Positions 10,094-18,390 of a stretch of 64,000 nucleotides of DNA are shown one piece after another. A program made the position numbers and the translations under genes. The notes under the pieces were generated by a model, which made no database searches, was not told the origin of the DNA, and worked only from the letters and a program-made list of their open reading frames with translations. Position 1 is the stretch's first letter; the number at the start of each line of letters is the position of its first letter. Source of the DNA: Peribacillus sp. FSL P2-0133 (GTDB taxonomy: Bacteria > Bacillota > Bacilli > Bacillales > DSM-1321); NCBI RefSeq assembly GCF_037975445.1, contig NZ_CP150254.1, forward strand, positions 4,648,001 to 4,712,000, written 5' to 3'.

Positions 10094-10403
10094 CTAATCA
10101 CCTCAGCATATATTCATATTAAGTAGTTATTTATAATCATACTATATTTCCTACTTTTAAAGAATTTAATTAAAAAACTTATCTTTCAAGTATTAACACT
10201 ATAGAATCAGCAGCTTTAGGTAATATTCTAATAAACATAAGAAATATACATCTTACTAAATAATCCATTTCTCATGAGATAACAAGATGCATTAAGGACG
10301 CGAGGGCATGTACTAGGAAAGAAGAAGATTGAACTAGTTGGATCAACCAAAAATATTTATAAGCTAAGCTTTTTCTTCTTTCGGAATTTATTGAACAAAA
10401 AAA

Positions 10404-10439
10404 TGGATAGTCCCTTTGATTTTCGTAAGGCTCTATCCA
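10404..10439 (-). terminator. Terminator after broken SUKH immunity gene
   Basis: Stem TGGATAG / CTATCCA extended by an AAAGG/CCTTT-type inner helix, followed by a T-run on the minus strand. A near-identical copy lies at 12195-12230. The short ORFs reading through both hairpins are artefacts of this duplicated terminator. Confidence 0.75.
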
Positions 10440-10502
10440 CTTCTTCTTATATAAAAACATTTCTTACTTTCCAAGCATGATAATTAACTATTACACTAGG
10501 TT

Positions 10503-10957
10503 TTACCAATCTTCTTCATCTTCATCCCAGTTTTCTTTTGCCTCTTCAAGGCTTTCGATCAAATAATCTAGGAAATTATCAGCTACCTTTCGACCATAGC
10601 CTTCTTGATTATCCCACATAATAACTGGGCATTCACCATTCTTCATTTTATTAGTATCGAGGCAATAGGCAAATTCATCAATATCTTCTATAACCACAAG
10701 TCCATCTATTAAATCATAATACTTTCGATGACCTTTGGTAGCATCTACTACTGCTGGACCCGTAAAACCATATCCAATTATCTCCACACCAAAAATTCCA
10801 CCGTAACCATAATTTCTTAAAAACCATTTGTAACTTTCCGGAAGTGAAACCTGTAATTTTTTTCAGTTTCTTTAACTTTGTCTTCACTTACTCCACCAGT
10901 AAAATCATCACCTTGACCATATTCCTTTATAAATTCTTGTAACTTAGAATAATTCAA
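10503..10957 (-). pseudogene. Frameshifted SUKH (SMI1/KNR4) immunity gene
   Basis: Close paralogue of the intact SUKH gene at 12247-12693, sharing GLVVIEDIDEFAYCLDTNKM and the acidic WDEDEEDW-type end. The N-terminal part begins at TTG (10957) after an AAGGGTGA site and reads as far as the K-E-T-E-K segment. One base is missing in a T-run near 10860 (TAATTTTTTTCAG here versus TAATTTATTTTCAG in the paralogue), which breaks the frame. The downstream ATG at 10787 would give a 94-residue fragment lacking the first half of the fold. SUKH proteins neutralise nuclease and other polymorphic toxins; this copy is probably dead. Confidence 0.75.
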
Positions 10958-11099
10958 CCAAATCACCCTTCTAATCTTAGATATCGTATTGCAAGGCTCT
11001 CCACCTCTAATACTTTGAAATCCTTGAGATGATGATATTTATACTGTTTCTTTCATTCCTTTCGGGCAACGTTACAACTCTATATAAGTTATAAAAAAT

Positions 11100-11124
11100 C
11101 CTCGACTGACTTTATCAATCGAGG
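11100..11124 (-). terminator. Intrinsic terminator
   Basis: Stem CCTCGATTGA / TCAGTCGAGG followed by a T-run on the minus strand. It closes the immunity gene at 11135-11470. Confidence 0.75.
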
Positions 11125-11134
11125 TCCGCATAAT

Positions 11135-11470
11135 TTATCCTTTGAATATTTCTGGAATTTTATCTCGCCATACTAATAGTAATTCTATAAATTGCTTTGT
11201 TTCTATCGTATTTTCATGAGGTTCTTCAATTCTAAAAAAGTTCTCAACAATTGTTACATCTTTTTTTATGAGTACACTTGTAGCATTTAATTCAATTTGA
11301 AAGTCCTCATATGTCCCGTTTAAAACCTTTTCGATATAATCTATATATTCATCGACTTGTTCTACTGTTGCAATATTTTCAATGAAATCTGAGAAAAGAC
11401 AAATTTCTTCCGGCAAAATTATTCCTAAATCGCCAAATGGATCTTTCTTAAACTCATATGAATATTTCAT
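11135..11470 (-). CDS. Putative immunity protein, copy 1
   Basis: Small cytosolic protein of 111 residues, paralogous to the product of 12880-13224. Both start MKYxYEF, share LNATSVLIKKD in the middle, and end with a WxxKIPExFK segment. It has no membrane segment or signal peptide. The start is supported by AAAGGGGATC. Two diverged copies scattered among toxin fragments and other immunity genes point to an immunity role, but the family and cognate toxin are unknown. The 60-residue reading frame just upstream (11454-11636) may be the tail of a lost toxin, but nothing in it is diagnostic. Confidence 0.7.
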   Translation of the reverse strand: MKYSYEFKKDPFGDLGIILPEEICLFSDFIENIATVEQVDEYIDYIEKVLNGTYEDFQIELNATSVLIKKDVTIVENFFRIEEPHENTIETKQFIELLLVWRDKIPEIFKG

Positions 11471-11670
11471 ACGCTTTGATCCCCTTTAGATTTTTTTTAT
11501 ATAATGGATATGCCGGTGCTATTGATTCATCTATATTCAAGTACAATTCTACTTTAATACAAAGCATAAAATCATTATTCCATGATGTGCGTTTAACCAT
11601 GAGCTTTTTCACTAGCTTATGTTGCATTACTAACACAAGCTCTTAACAGATGCTTTTACAATGATAGTTA

Positions 11671-12027
11671 TTAAACTTCGTCAGACAAAGCATCATTGTA
11701 ATCCTGTAAATCTTCCATAATTTCTTTGAATCGGTCAATATTATTAATAAATTCATCATAAGAAATTTCTTGATATTCGAAAATCCCTTCTTCATATTCA
11801 TCACTTTCAAATATTTTTACTTCTGTACCTAACTTCAACAAATTATCAACCAATCCTTTTAAATTCTCCATATCATCAATATCATTCGCGTCCGTTTCGG
11901 CAAAAAAATCTTTGTTTGCAATTTTATTTTTTATGTCTGTAATTCCTAAACCAGTATACTTTCTTAAGGGTACTAAACATTTATTAAATGGACCATTAGT
12001 GCTTATTTTAATTGCCATTTTACTCAT
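11671..12027 (-). CDS. Putative immunity protein, L7/L12-CTD-like N-terminus
   Basis: Protein of 118 residues, acidic. The first half (IKIST ... CLVPLRKYTGLGITDIKNKI ... LVDNLLKLGTEVKIFE) follows the pattern of the ribosomal L7/L12 C-terminal fold, where a helix after V-x-LRxxTGL is followed by a strand and a final EVxI strand. The C-terminal half is a charged helix. The start is ATG after AAGGAGAATAACAG. It lies between other small immunity candidates on the same strand, so immunity is the likely role. The fold call is from pattern only. Confidence 0.6.
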   Translation of the reverse strand: MSKMAIKISTNGPFNKCLVPLRKYTGLGITDIKNKIANKDFFAETDANDIDDMENLKGLVDNLLKLGTEVKIFESDEYEEGIFEYQEISYDEFINNIDRFKEIMEDLQDYNDALSDEV

Positions 12028-12053
12028 CTGTTATTCTCCTTTCCATTAAAATT

Positions 12054-12149
12054 CTAATTTGCCATACCTTCAATCGTTTCTCCAGAATCTGTGACAAAAT
12101 CCCAAACTCCCGTCACAAAGTCTTTACCTATATGAGCAGTTTTGTTCTT
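12054..12149 (-). pseudogene. Relic of LXG toxin core segment
   Basis: Translates to IGKDFVTGVWDFVTD followed by SGETIEGMAN and a stop. This matches VGKDFVTGIWDLVTD and EEAVEGVAN in the intact LXG effector at about residues 305-330. Only this short piece survives, directly downstream of the duplicated SUKH gene and its terminator. It shows that a second toxin copy once lay here and was mostly deleted. Confidence 0.7.
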
Positions 12150-12194
12150 TTTTTGGTAGGATATAGAATTATAGAAATCTAAATAAACAAAAAA

Positions 12195-12230
12195 TGGATA
12201 GTTCCTTTGATTTTCGAAAGGCTCTATCCA
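12195..12230 (-). terminator. Terminator after intact SUKH immunity gene
   Basis: Same hairpin as at 10404-10439 (TGGATAG / CTATCCA stem) with T-run on the minus strand. It is part of the duplicated SUKH cassette. Confidence 0.75.
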
Positions 12231-12246
12231 CTTCTTCTTATATAAC

Positions 12247-12693
12247 TCACCAATCTTCATCCCTATCTTCTTTTGCTAATTCAAGGCGTTCAATAAAATA
12301 GTCTAAAAAATTATCAGCAAGCTTTCGACCATAGCCTTCTTGATTATCCCACGTAATAACTGGGCATTCTCCATTTTTCATTTTATTAGTATCGAGACAA
12401 TAAGCAAATTCATCAATATCTTCTATAACCACAAGTCCATCGATTAAACCATAATACTTTTGATGATCTTTGGTAGCAGCTGCTACTAATGCACCTACTA
12501 AGTCATAACCAATTATATCAATACCAAAACTTCCTCCTGAACCATAGTTTTTTAAGAACCATTTGTAACTTTCCGGTAATGAGACTTGTAATTTATTTTC
12601 AGTTTCTTCAACTTTGTCTTCACTTACTCCTCCCGTAAAATCATCATCTTTGCCATAGTTCTTAATAAATTCCTTTAAAGCTGAATATTTCAC
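12247..12693 (-). CDS. SUKH (SMI1/KNR4 family) immunity protein
   Basis: About 148 residues. It has the SMI1/KNR4 pattern: an N-terminal helix, VSEDKVEETENKL followed by LPESYKWFLKNYGSGG, then GLVVIEDIDEFAYCLDTN and a C-terminal acidic helix. SUKH proteins bind and block toxins of polymorphic toxin systems in the cytoplasm. I take the GTG at 12693 because GGTAGGTGA sits just upstream; the GTG nine bases earlier lies inside this site. An inactivated copy is at 10503-10957. The cognate toxin is no longer next to it. Confidence 0.8.
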   Translation of the reverse strand: MKYSALKEFIKNYGKDDDFTGGVSEDKVEETENKLQVSLPESYKWFLKNYGSGGSFGIDIIGYDLVGALVAAATKDHQKYYGLIDGLVVIEDIDEFAYCLDTNKMKNGECPVITWDNQEGYGRKLADNFLDYFIERLELAKEDRDEDW

Positions 12694-12879
12694 CAAAGTC
12701 ACCTACCAATCTTGAATTTCGTATTGCACGGAAATTTTTTATTGTTCCCATCGGTGAACTGAAGATATCTTCGATTTTCACTTGTTAATAAGGTTTCACA
12801 TAACCTTATAAAATTAATATAAAACTTTTTATGTGGTCAGTTAGTTGTTAATTATTTAAATCAAATTAGAAGCATAAAT

Positions 12880-13224
12880 TCAATTCTCATTTTTCTTGAA
12901 TCTTTCTGGAATTTTATTTTTCCATATTAACATGAGTTCTTTAAATTGTTCTGTCTTCATTTCATTTTCGTAAGACTCTTCATATGTAAAAAGATGTTCA
13001 AGGACTGTCATATCCTTTTTTATCAGCACACTTGTGGCGTTGAGTTGAATCTCAAAATCCTGATATAAACCATTTAAAACATTTTCAACTACTTTAATAT
13101 ACTCACCTGCTTTTTGCTCAGTAGAAATGTCTTCAATAAAATCAGCGAATAATTCTATCTCACCTGGTAATTTTATTCTCAGCATTTCTAAATGATCTCT
13201 ATAAAACTCGTATGCATATTTCAT
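12880..13224 (-). CDS. Putative immunity protein, copy 2
   Basis: Protein of 114 residues, paralogue of the product of 11135-11470 (shared LNATSVLIKKD core and KIPExFKK end). It is cytosolic and acidic in the middle. The two copies have diverged at many positions, suggesting specialisation to different toxin variants rather than a very recent duplication. It sits between the CdiI-like gene (13294-13563) and the intact SUKH gene, in a minus-strand series of immunity genes without full toxins. Confidence 0.7.
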   Translation of the reverse strand: MKYAYEFYRDHLEMLRIKLPGEIELFADFIEDISTEQKAGEYIKVVENVLNGLYQDFEIQLNATSVLIKKDMTVLEHLFTYEESYENEMKTEQFKELMLIWKNKIPERFKKNEN

Positions 13225-13293
13225 ACTAAACCTCTTTTATAAATTAGATAGCAAGTTGATAGGCCAACTGCCAAACATGTTTTTGTGAACCTG

Positions 13294-13563
13294 TTAATTC
13301 TCCCTTTGAATTGCTTTTTCCATTTTTTGAGCTACATTTTCTAGCCATTGTATCGGGGTTACTCCTAATGAAGGGAAATAAAGTTCACAGCACTCTTCTA
13401 TGAAATTTTCTTTTTCCTCATTTGAAATATTTTCAGCCAAAAAATATTTTATTTCATTGGCAATTAATACAAATTCTTTTAATTCTTCATCTGGTGATAC
13501 TATATCTTGATGAAAGTGAGCAGTCAAAAAATTTTCTAATTCATCGAAACTTTTATTTTTCAT
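13294..13563 (-). CDS. CdiI-like immunity protein (RNase A-type toxin partner)
   Basis: Protein of 89 residues. The N-terminus LENFLTAHFHQD is the hallmark of the contact-dependent inhibition immunity family whose members start with an FxxxxFHQDW-type segment, and the rest is helical and acidic. It starts 12 bases after the stop of a relic toxin tail that looks like the bacterial RNase A-like CdiA-CT domain, which is the expected partner order. The toxin is broken, so this is now an orphan immunity gene. Confidence 0.7.
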   Translation of the reverse strand: MKNKSFDELENFLTAHFHQDIVSPDEELKEFVLIANEIKYFLAENISNEEKENFIEECCELYFPSLGVTPIQWLENVAQKMEKAIQREN

Positions 13564-13575
13564 ATGTATTCTCCT

Positions 13576-14008
13576 TTATTTGGTAGGAAAACCTGTTAAA
13601 ATATAACTACCTTGGCCATCTTTTTTTAAGACGATTCTTGCATTTTTATAATCCTCTAAGTCCCCATTATTTCTCTTTATTCCTTTCCCGATATTTTTAT
13701 TGCCTCTAAACTTCAATGCTAATTTATTATCACTATCTGGATCATTTAACCACTATTCAATTTTTTTCCAAGTTATTAACCGTATTATAAATAATATCCC
13801 TGCCAACAACAGTTGGTTTTTAGAATTGTATGGTAATAGATTAGGAATTGAGGCTAATTCTTTTGCTTTCGATACGCCTTTTACTGCAGCGGCTTTTGTT
13901 GTGGCCACCCCAATCTACGTTACGGCTCCTGCGCCTTTTGTTCCTACTACTGACGTTATGACTGTCCACAGGGCATAGGATAACCAGTTAGCCTGTGAAT
14001 ACATGAGA
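13576..14008 (-). pseudogene. Broken LXG toxin: linker plus RNase A-like C-terminal tail
   Basis: The upstream part matches the pre-toxin linker of the intact effector (TSVVGTKGAGAVT, then TTKAAAVKG and ASIPNLLPYN), with an in-frame stop in the middle and a frameshift after QLLLAG. The downstream part reads WLNDPDSDNKLALKF, then NIGKGI and ARIVLKKDGQGSYILTGFPT, and stops. The ending resembles CdiA-CT toxins of the RNase A-like class, which finish with a hydrophobic strand and TxYP or TxFP. The N-terminal LXG domain is missing. It may be a displaced toxin tip left by recombination into the neighbouring effector gene. Confidence 0.75.
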
Positions 14009-14063
14009 AGTAAATTCTTAGATGTTCTAATGCGTAAGGAGTCGTTATATCGATCAAAAAGAA

Positions 14064-14098
14064 AACCTTGATTGAGTGACGATCACTCAATCAAGGTT
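14064..14098 (-). terminator. Strong terminator after LXG effector and Syd-like gene
   Basis: Perfect 15-base stem (AACCTTGATTGAGTG and its complement) with a 5-base loop and T-rich flank on the minus strand. It separates the active toxin-immunity pair from the relic array. Confidence 0.85.
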
Positions 14099-14133
14099 CA
14101 ATAGCTAATAAGTTTGGTTTCTGGTAATACCTC

Positions 14134-14679
14134 TTAAACTTCCAATTCTACTTTTAAATTATTTATCAATTCAGCAAGTGAATTAGCAAGAAATTCGTTT
14201 TCTTCTGTTTCAAAATTCTCTATCAATATCTGTCCTGTTTTATTGTCAAAGATAATAGCCATATCTTCTGGAGAGACAAATCCTATTTGTATATATCTAA
14301 GTTCTCTCCCATTGTTCTCTTCATATTGTTTCATTACTTCAAAAAATTCTAATATAGATTTACCTGGTTCTATAGGTTCAAGATTAACTAATCTTGAACC
14401 GTAAAAGCCTTGTAAGCTTAAGAACCAATACGAATTAAAGTATTCTTTCATTGCATGGTGAATATTCATACCCAGTTTTTCTTCAATTTCTGTAAAATTA
14501 TCTAAATCAATTTTTTCAATAGGTTTCCAATATACATATTCTTCTTCATCTGGATTACTTAAATACAATCGAGGATCAATCTCTTCATCCCACGGTACTT
14601 TAGGATATGTACCATATTTTGTATCCCATACATTTATGAGTTCTTTAAAATAATGTTCTAATGCTTTTTTTATGTCCAT
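14134..14679 (-). CDS. Syd-like (SUKH-2 group) immunity protein
   Basis: Protein of 181 residues resembling the SecY-interacting Syd family: YWKPIEKIDLDNFTEIEEKLG, then IHHAMKEYFNSYWF, a central ELRYIQIGF strand, and a C-terminal FLANSLAELINNLK helix. In Firmicutes toxin loci, Syd-like proteins act as immunity factors. It starts 18 bases after the LXG effector stop with a GGAGGTATAAC site, so the pair is co-transcribed and this is the likely antidote to the effector's nuclease domain. The specificity is inferred from position. Confidence 0.75.
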   Translation of the reverse strand: MDIKKALEHYFKELINVWDTKYGTYPKVPWDEEIDPRLYLSNPDEEEYVYWKPIEKIDLDNFTEIEEKLGMNIHHAMKEYFNSYWFLSLQGFYGSRLVNLEPIEPGKSILEFFEVMKQYEENNGRELRYIQIGFVSPEDMAIIFDNKTGQILIENFETEENEFLANSLAELINNLKVELEV

Positions 14680-14697
14680 GTTATACCTCCAACAAAA

Positions 14698-16551
14698 TTA
14701 CTTAATAAATACTTGAAGACGTTCAGCGTTTTCTTGATCTTTCCCCCATATATCTATTTGTTTCTCTATATTATGGATTCCTCCACTCCCTGGATGCAAC
14801 GGTTGTGGAATAGCCATTGCTTGTCCGCCACCACCAATATGATGATGTACTAAAGGCTTTCCTTTTAATCCTAAAATATCATACTGAGGGAAATGTCTCC
14901 TAAAGACTGCATCATTTACAATAGCCCATCCATTATTAAGATTTTTGATGTTAGCATCGCTAAAATAATCAGGATGTAATTTATATAGTTCATTAAAATA
15001 ATACTTGTTATCTCTAAGCCATCCTTCTGAATTTGTACTTTGCTTCCCTTTACCTATATAAGGCATATCCACAACAAGTTTTTCATCTGCTACTATTTTA
15101 GTAACAAATGTTCCTTTTCTAGTAATTATTTCATACTCTTTATTTAAAACGGCGTCGTCGATATCACGGTATACTCTCACTGGATGGTTTGTATTACCAG
15201 TACCCTTATTAATTTCAGACTCCACTCTCGCCATCGAAATTAACTGATCTCTCAACCCCACACCATTAACCACATTATAAGGTACTCCCCCTGCCAACGA
15301 CAGTTGGTTTTTAGGATTGTATGGCAATAAGTTAGGGATAGAGGCTAATTCTTTTGCTTTCGCAACTCCTTTAACTGCAGCCGCTTTTGTAGTTGCTACC
15401 CCAGTCTTCGTTACGGCTCCTGCGCCTTTTGTTCCTACAACTGACGTTACGACTGTTCCAAGAGCATAGGATACCCAATGAGCCCGCGAATAGGCATCGC
15501 CATTTACCATATCCCGTTCATATGAGTCCGAGATGGATTTGGAAATATATTTATAGGTTTTTATCGGGTGCATGATTGAATTTGCTACACCTTCAACCGC
15601 TTCCTCAGGATCTGTGACCAGATCCCAAATTCCTGTCACAAAGTCTTTACCTACATCATACAGGCCTACGCCGATTCCTTTTGCAATGTCTGTCGTTTGC
15701 TTGGATGCTTCTAGCTGCATGACATATTGCTGCTGGGTGGGTCCTAAGTTTTCATATCCGATCTTTTTGGCGATTTTGAGGAACTCATTCGGATCTGTGA
15801 CATGATCGAGTTGTGCCTTCAATTCTTTGATCCGGCGATTCTCTGCTTCCTCTTTCTTAACCTTCAGATATTGCGCGGTCTCTTTTTTCCTAACTTCTAG
15901 GTTTTTATAGGCTTCACTATTTTTATAAGCTGTTGCATTAAAATAGAGCGGGGATACTACTCCTCCCCTTGTACTGGATACTTTCAATTGCTCCATGAGT
16001 GCCGTCACTGCCGCTTGGTCCGCTTCGGATTTAGCATATTCAGCCGTCCACTTATGATCGATCTCGTTTACTTTGTCTATCGTTTGGTTCCGTTTCCTTT
16101 CAGCTTTCTCCATATTCTCAAAGAACACATCATCGGAAAAGGGTTCTAACTGAATGATATCATCAATTCCAGCCAATATTTTTTTCAGATCATTTTTTTG
16201 GGCTGTGACCATTTCCTTGGAATTTCGACTGGCGCTTTCCAGCTCTTCCTCTAAAAAAGGGACCGTAACCACGGTTTCACTAAGGTTAGCTTCGATTGTA
16301 TCTCCTTGAATTCCACTTAAAAAGGCAACATGCCGATTGATCAGACGCAGCCAAGCATCCACAACATCGATCTGTGCTTTGTAAAATCCTTTAATGGCCT
16401 CTGCCCCTTGACCCTGCAGCTCATCATCCAAATGAACGATACTCTCAAATCCTTTTTTTAATTCCGTTAGCTGTTCTTTCAGGTCCTTATATTGTCCGAC
16501 ACGCGTTTGCATGGCAGAAACTAGTGTTTGAGATTCGTAAATCATAGACAT
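14698..16551 (-). CDS. LXG-domain T7SS effector with HNH/LHH-like nuclease tip
   Basis: About 617 residues. The N-terminal about 200 residues are helical and match LXG domains, which route effectors to the Bacillus type VII (Yuk/ESX-like) system. A coiled coil follows (about 205-260), then a glycine/alanine-rich linker (about 300-410). The C-terminal 180 residues form the toxin, with LVHHHIGGGGQAM and then LHPGSGGIHN, like LHH-type members of the HNH/endonuclease VII superfamily. I start at ATG 16551 because GAAAGGAC lies just upstream, inside the longer TTG-started frame. The Syd-like gene downstream is the likely immunity partner. Two relic pieces of the same toxin core lie downstream at 12054-12149 and 13576-14008. 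No T7SS core genes are in the window. Confidence 0.85.
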   Translation of the reverse strand: MSMIYESQTLVSAMQTRVGQYKDLKEQLTELKKGFESIVHLDDELQGQGAEAIKGFYKAQIDVVDAWLRLINRHVAFLSGIQGDTIEANLSETVVTVPFLEEELESASRNSKEMVTAQKNDLKKILAGIDDIIQLEPFSDDVFFENMEKAERKRNQTIDKVNEIDHKWTAEYAKSEADQAAVTALMEQLKVSSTRGGVVSPLYFNATAYKNSEAYKNLEVRKKETAQYLKVKKEEAENRRIKELKAQLDHVTDPNEFLKIAKKIGYENLGPTQQQYVMQLEASKQTTDIAKGIGVGLYDVGKDFVTGIWDLVTDPEEAVEGVANSIMHPIKTYKYISKSISDSYERDMVNGDAYSRAHWVSYALGTVVTSVVGTKGAGAVTKTGVATTKAAAVKGVAKAKELASIPNLLPYNPKNQLSLAGGVPYNVVNGVGLRDQLISMARVESEINKGTGNTNHPVRVYRDIDDAVLNKEYEIITRKGTFVTKIVADEKLVVDMPYIGKGKQSTNSEGWLRDNKYYFNELYKLHPDYFSDANIKNLNNGWAIVNDAVFRRHFPQYDILGLKGKPLVHHHIGGGGQAMAIPQPLHPGSGGIHNIEKQIDIWGKDQENAERLQVFIK

Positions 16552-16836
16552 TATTGAAAGTCCTTTCAACTTCTTTTCTTATAACTAGATTTCATTTGTA
16601 TGTAATATTTTTATTCACTGTAAAATTATGGACTAAATATATTTTAGAAGAGTTTCTATATTTATTCAAGAAATGAAGGGACTTTTTACTAAACAGATTA
16701 ATAATGAAGGAAATAGTTTTCAAAGAGGATAGGCTAATAGAATATTTCTTTAAGCTTTATAATATTGAACAAAAGTGGGCTTTCCAGGAGCCAAAAAATT
16801 GGCAAGCTGGACAGTATTTTAAACTAATACGTAAAT

Positions 16837-16867
16837 AAGGGCTATTCCTGTTGAAGGAATAGCCCTT
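16837..16867 (-). terminator. Terminator after metQ
   Basis: Perfect 12-base stem (AAGGGCTATTCC / GGAATAGCCCTT) with a 7-base loop, 15 bases past the metQ stop. The space 16570-16836 holds no supported gene. Confidence 0.85.
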
Positions 16868-16881
16868 TCTTTGTATCAAAA

Positions 16882-17709
16882 TCAAAATGCCGGTATGGCC
16901 GTTTCACTATATTTCTCTTCTAAAAATTTGCGTACCTCTGGGCTTGTCATAGCCTTGGCCAACTTTTGGACTGGCTCAGAATCCACGTTATCCTTGCGTG
17001 CCACTAATGTAATCGCAAAGTCATTTTCAACACCTTCTGTGAGAAGAGCGTCATTTTTTGGTGTCAATCCAAGCGGTGCAGCGTAAGCAGGTGTTATCAC
17101 TATCGCATCTGCTTCATCATACGTTCTCGCTAGCATTAATAAATCCACTTCTTTAAACTTATAGTTTTTAGGGTTCTCAGTAATATCAGACATTGTATAG
17201 TATGGACCCTTTTTTTCCTTTAAAGTAATAACTTTATGCTGTGCTAGCAATGCCAATGAACGATCAATATTCGACACATCATTTGCAATGGCAATAACGG
17301 CACCCTCTGGCAATTGATCCATTGAATCGTATTCTTTGGAATACACCCCATAATTGGCAAAATAAATGGGTTTCACTGGTACAAGCTCGGCATTTTTGTT
17401 TCGATTGAATTCCTCCATATATGGAACGTGTTGGAAGAAGTTCACATCCACTTCTCCTGCCGCTAGTGCGGTGTTAGGCTGCACATTATCACCTAATACA
17501 ACCATTTCCAGGTTAATGCCCTCCTTTGCCAGCTTTGGTTTAACAAGCTCAAGAATTTCCGTCATTGGGGGAATGAGTGAGGCCACTTTCAATGTTACCT
17601 CTTCCTTCTCCTGATTCTGCGCATTTTCTTTCTCTTTTACTTCATTCGCCTTTCCACATCCTACTAAAAGCAACATGATTGCTGTCATGAGAAAGAGTAT
17701 TTTTTTCAT
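16882..17709 (-). CDS. metQ: Methionine ABC transporter substrate-binding lipoprotein MetQ
   Basis: About 275 residues. It has a lipoprotein signal peptide with lipobox LLVGC, then the NlpA/MetQ fold: VTLKVASLIPPMTEILELVKP, GDNVQPNTALAAGEVDVNFFQ and PVKPIYFANYGVYSKE. The family binds D- or L-methionine outside the membrane and delivers it to MetI/MetN. The start is ATG 17709, since GGAGGGAAAC lies ahead; the upstream ATG is part of that site. It is the last gene of metN-metI-metQ. A SAM riboswitch, common ahead of such operons in Bacilli, is not visible. Confidence 0.9.
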   Translation of the reverse strand: MKKILFLMTAIMLLLVGCGKANEVKEKENAQNQEKEEVTLKVASLIPPMTEILELVKPKLAKEGINLEMVVLGDNVQPNTALAAGEVDVNFFQHVPYMEEFNRNKNAELVPVKPIYFANYGVYSKEYDSMDQLPEGAVIAIANDVSNIDRSLALLAQHKVITLKEKKGPYYTMSDITENPKNYKFKEVDLLMLARTYDEADAIVITPAYAAPLGLTPKNDALLTEGVENDFAITLVARKDNVDSEPVQKLAKAMTSPEVRKFLEEKYSETAIPAF

Positions 17710-17727
17710 GATGTTTCCCTCCATTAT

Positions 17728-18390
17728 TTATCTTTTATCAATCATTCTGGCTACAGCTGTTCCAATAAATTGGATAAGCTGTACTAGAATAATCATAATG
17801 ATAATCATATAAATCATTAACTCTGTTTTAAACTGCTGATAGCCATACCTGATGGCAAAATCCCCGATACCGCCGCCTCCGACCACTCCCATGATCGTTG
17901 AATAGGAAATAAAGCTGATAATCGATGTTGTTAGTCCGAGGACAAGCCCTGAACGAGCCTCCACGTAAAGAAATTTAAATATGACACCCTTTACGGAAGC
18001 CCCCATGGAAATGGCTGCCTCGATCACACCCTTTGGCACATCCAATAAAGATTGCTCGACCAATCGCGAATAATGGGCAATGGCAATGATTGCTAATGGA
18101 ACACAAGCAGCTGCTGTACCAATGGCTGTGCCGATTATGAGCCTTGTAAACGGGATTAAAAAAACAACCAATAATAAAAACGGGAATGAACGGATAATAT
18201 TGACAAGTAAATTTAAAATCGAGAAAGCCCACGGATTTTCAAGCAAATGACCCTTCCTAGAAAGAAATAGCAAGGTCCCAACAGGCAATCCAATCAAAAT
18301 CGCAGCTAAAATGGACACACCTACCATCGTAATGGTTTCTCCAATCGACTGCCAAATTTCTGCCTCATATTGAATTAATATCTCAGGCAT
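17728..18390 (-). CDS. metI: Methionine ABC transporter permease MetI
   Basis: About 220 residues with five hydrophobic segments and the binding-protein-dependent permease loop SMGASVKGVIFKFLYVEA, where the EAA-like motif contacts the ATPase. The region GGGGIGDFAIRYGYQQF near the end is characteristic of MetI. The start ATG at 18390 overlaps the metN stop (ATGCCTGA); an ATG 15 bases earlier is possible. The gene order metN-metI-metQ supports the assignment. Confidence 0.9.
   Translation of the reverse strand: MPEILIQYEAEIWQSIGETITMVGVSILAAILIGLPVGTLLFLSRKGHLLENPWAFSILNLLVNIIRSFPFLLLVVFLIPFTRLIIGTAIGTAAACVPLAIIAIAHYSRLVEQSLLDVPKGVIEAAISMGASVKGVIFKFLYVEARSGLVLGLTTSIISFISYSTIMGVVGGGGIGDFAIRYGYQQFKTELMIYMIIIMIILVQLIQFIGTAVARMIDKR

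Noticed and set aside
10272..10460. Open frame of 62 codons starting MFLYKKKWIEPYENQRD
   Set aside because: It reads through a terminator hairpin; the similar frame at 12054-12260 arises from the duplicated hairpin.
11454..11636. Open frame of 60 codons just upstream of the first immunity copy
   Set aside because: It has no ribosome site, its last codons are the Shine-Dalgarno and start of the immunity gene, and no homologous frame exists ahead of copy 2.
16704..16838. Plus-strand frame of 44 codons ending in YFKLIRK
   Set aside because: No ribosome site and its end overlaps the metQ terminator; could be a gene remnant but cannot be supported.
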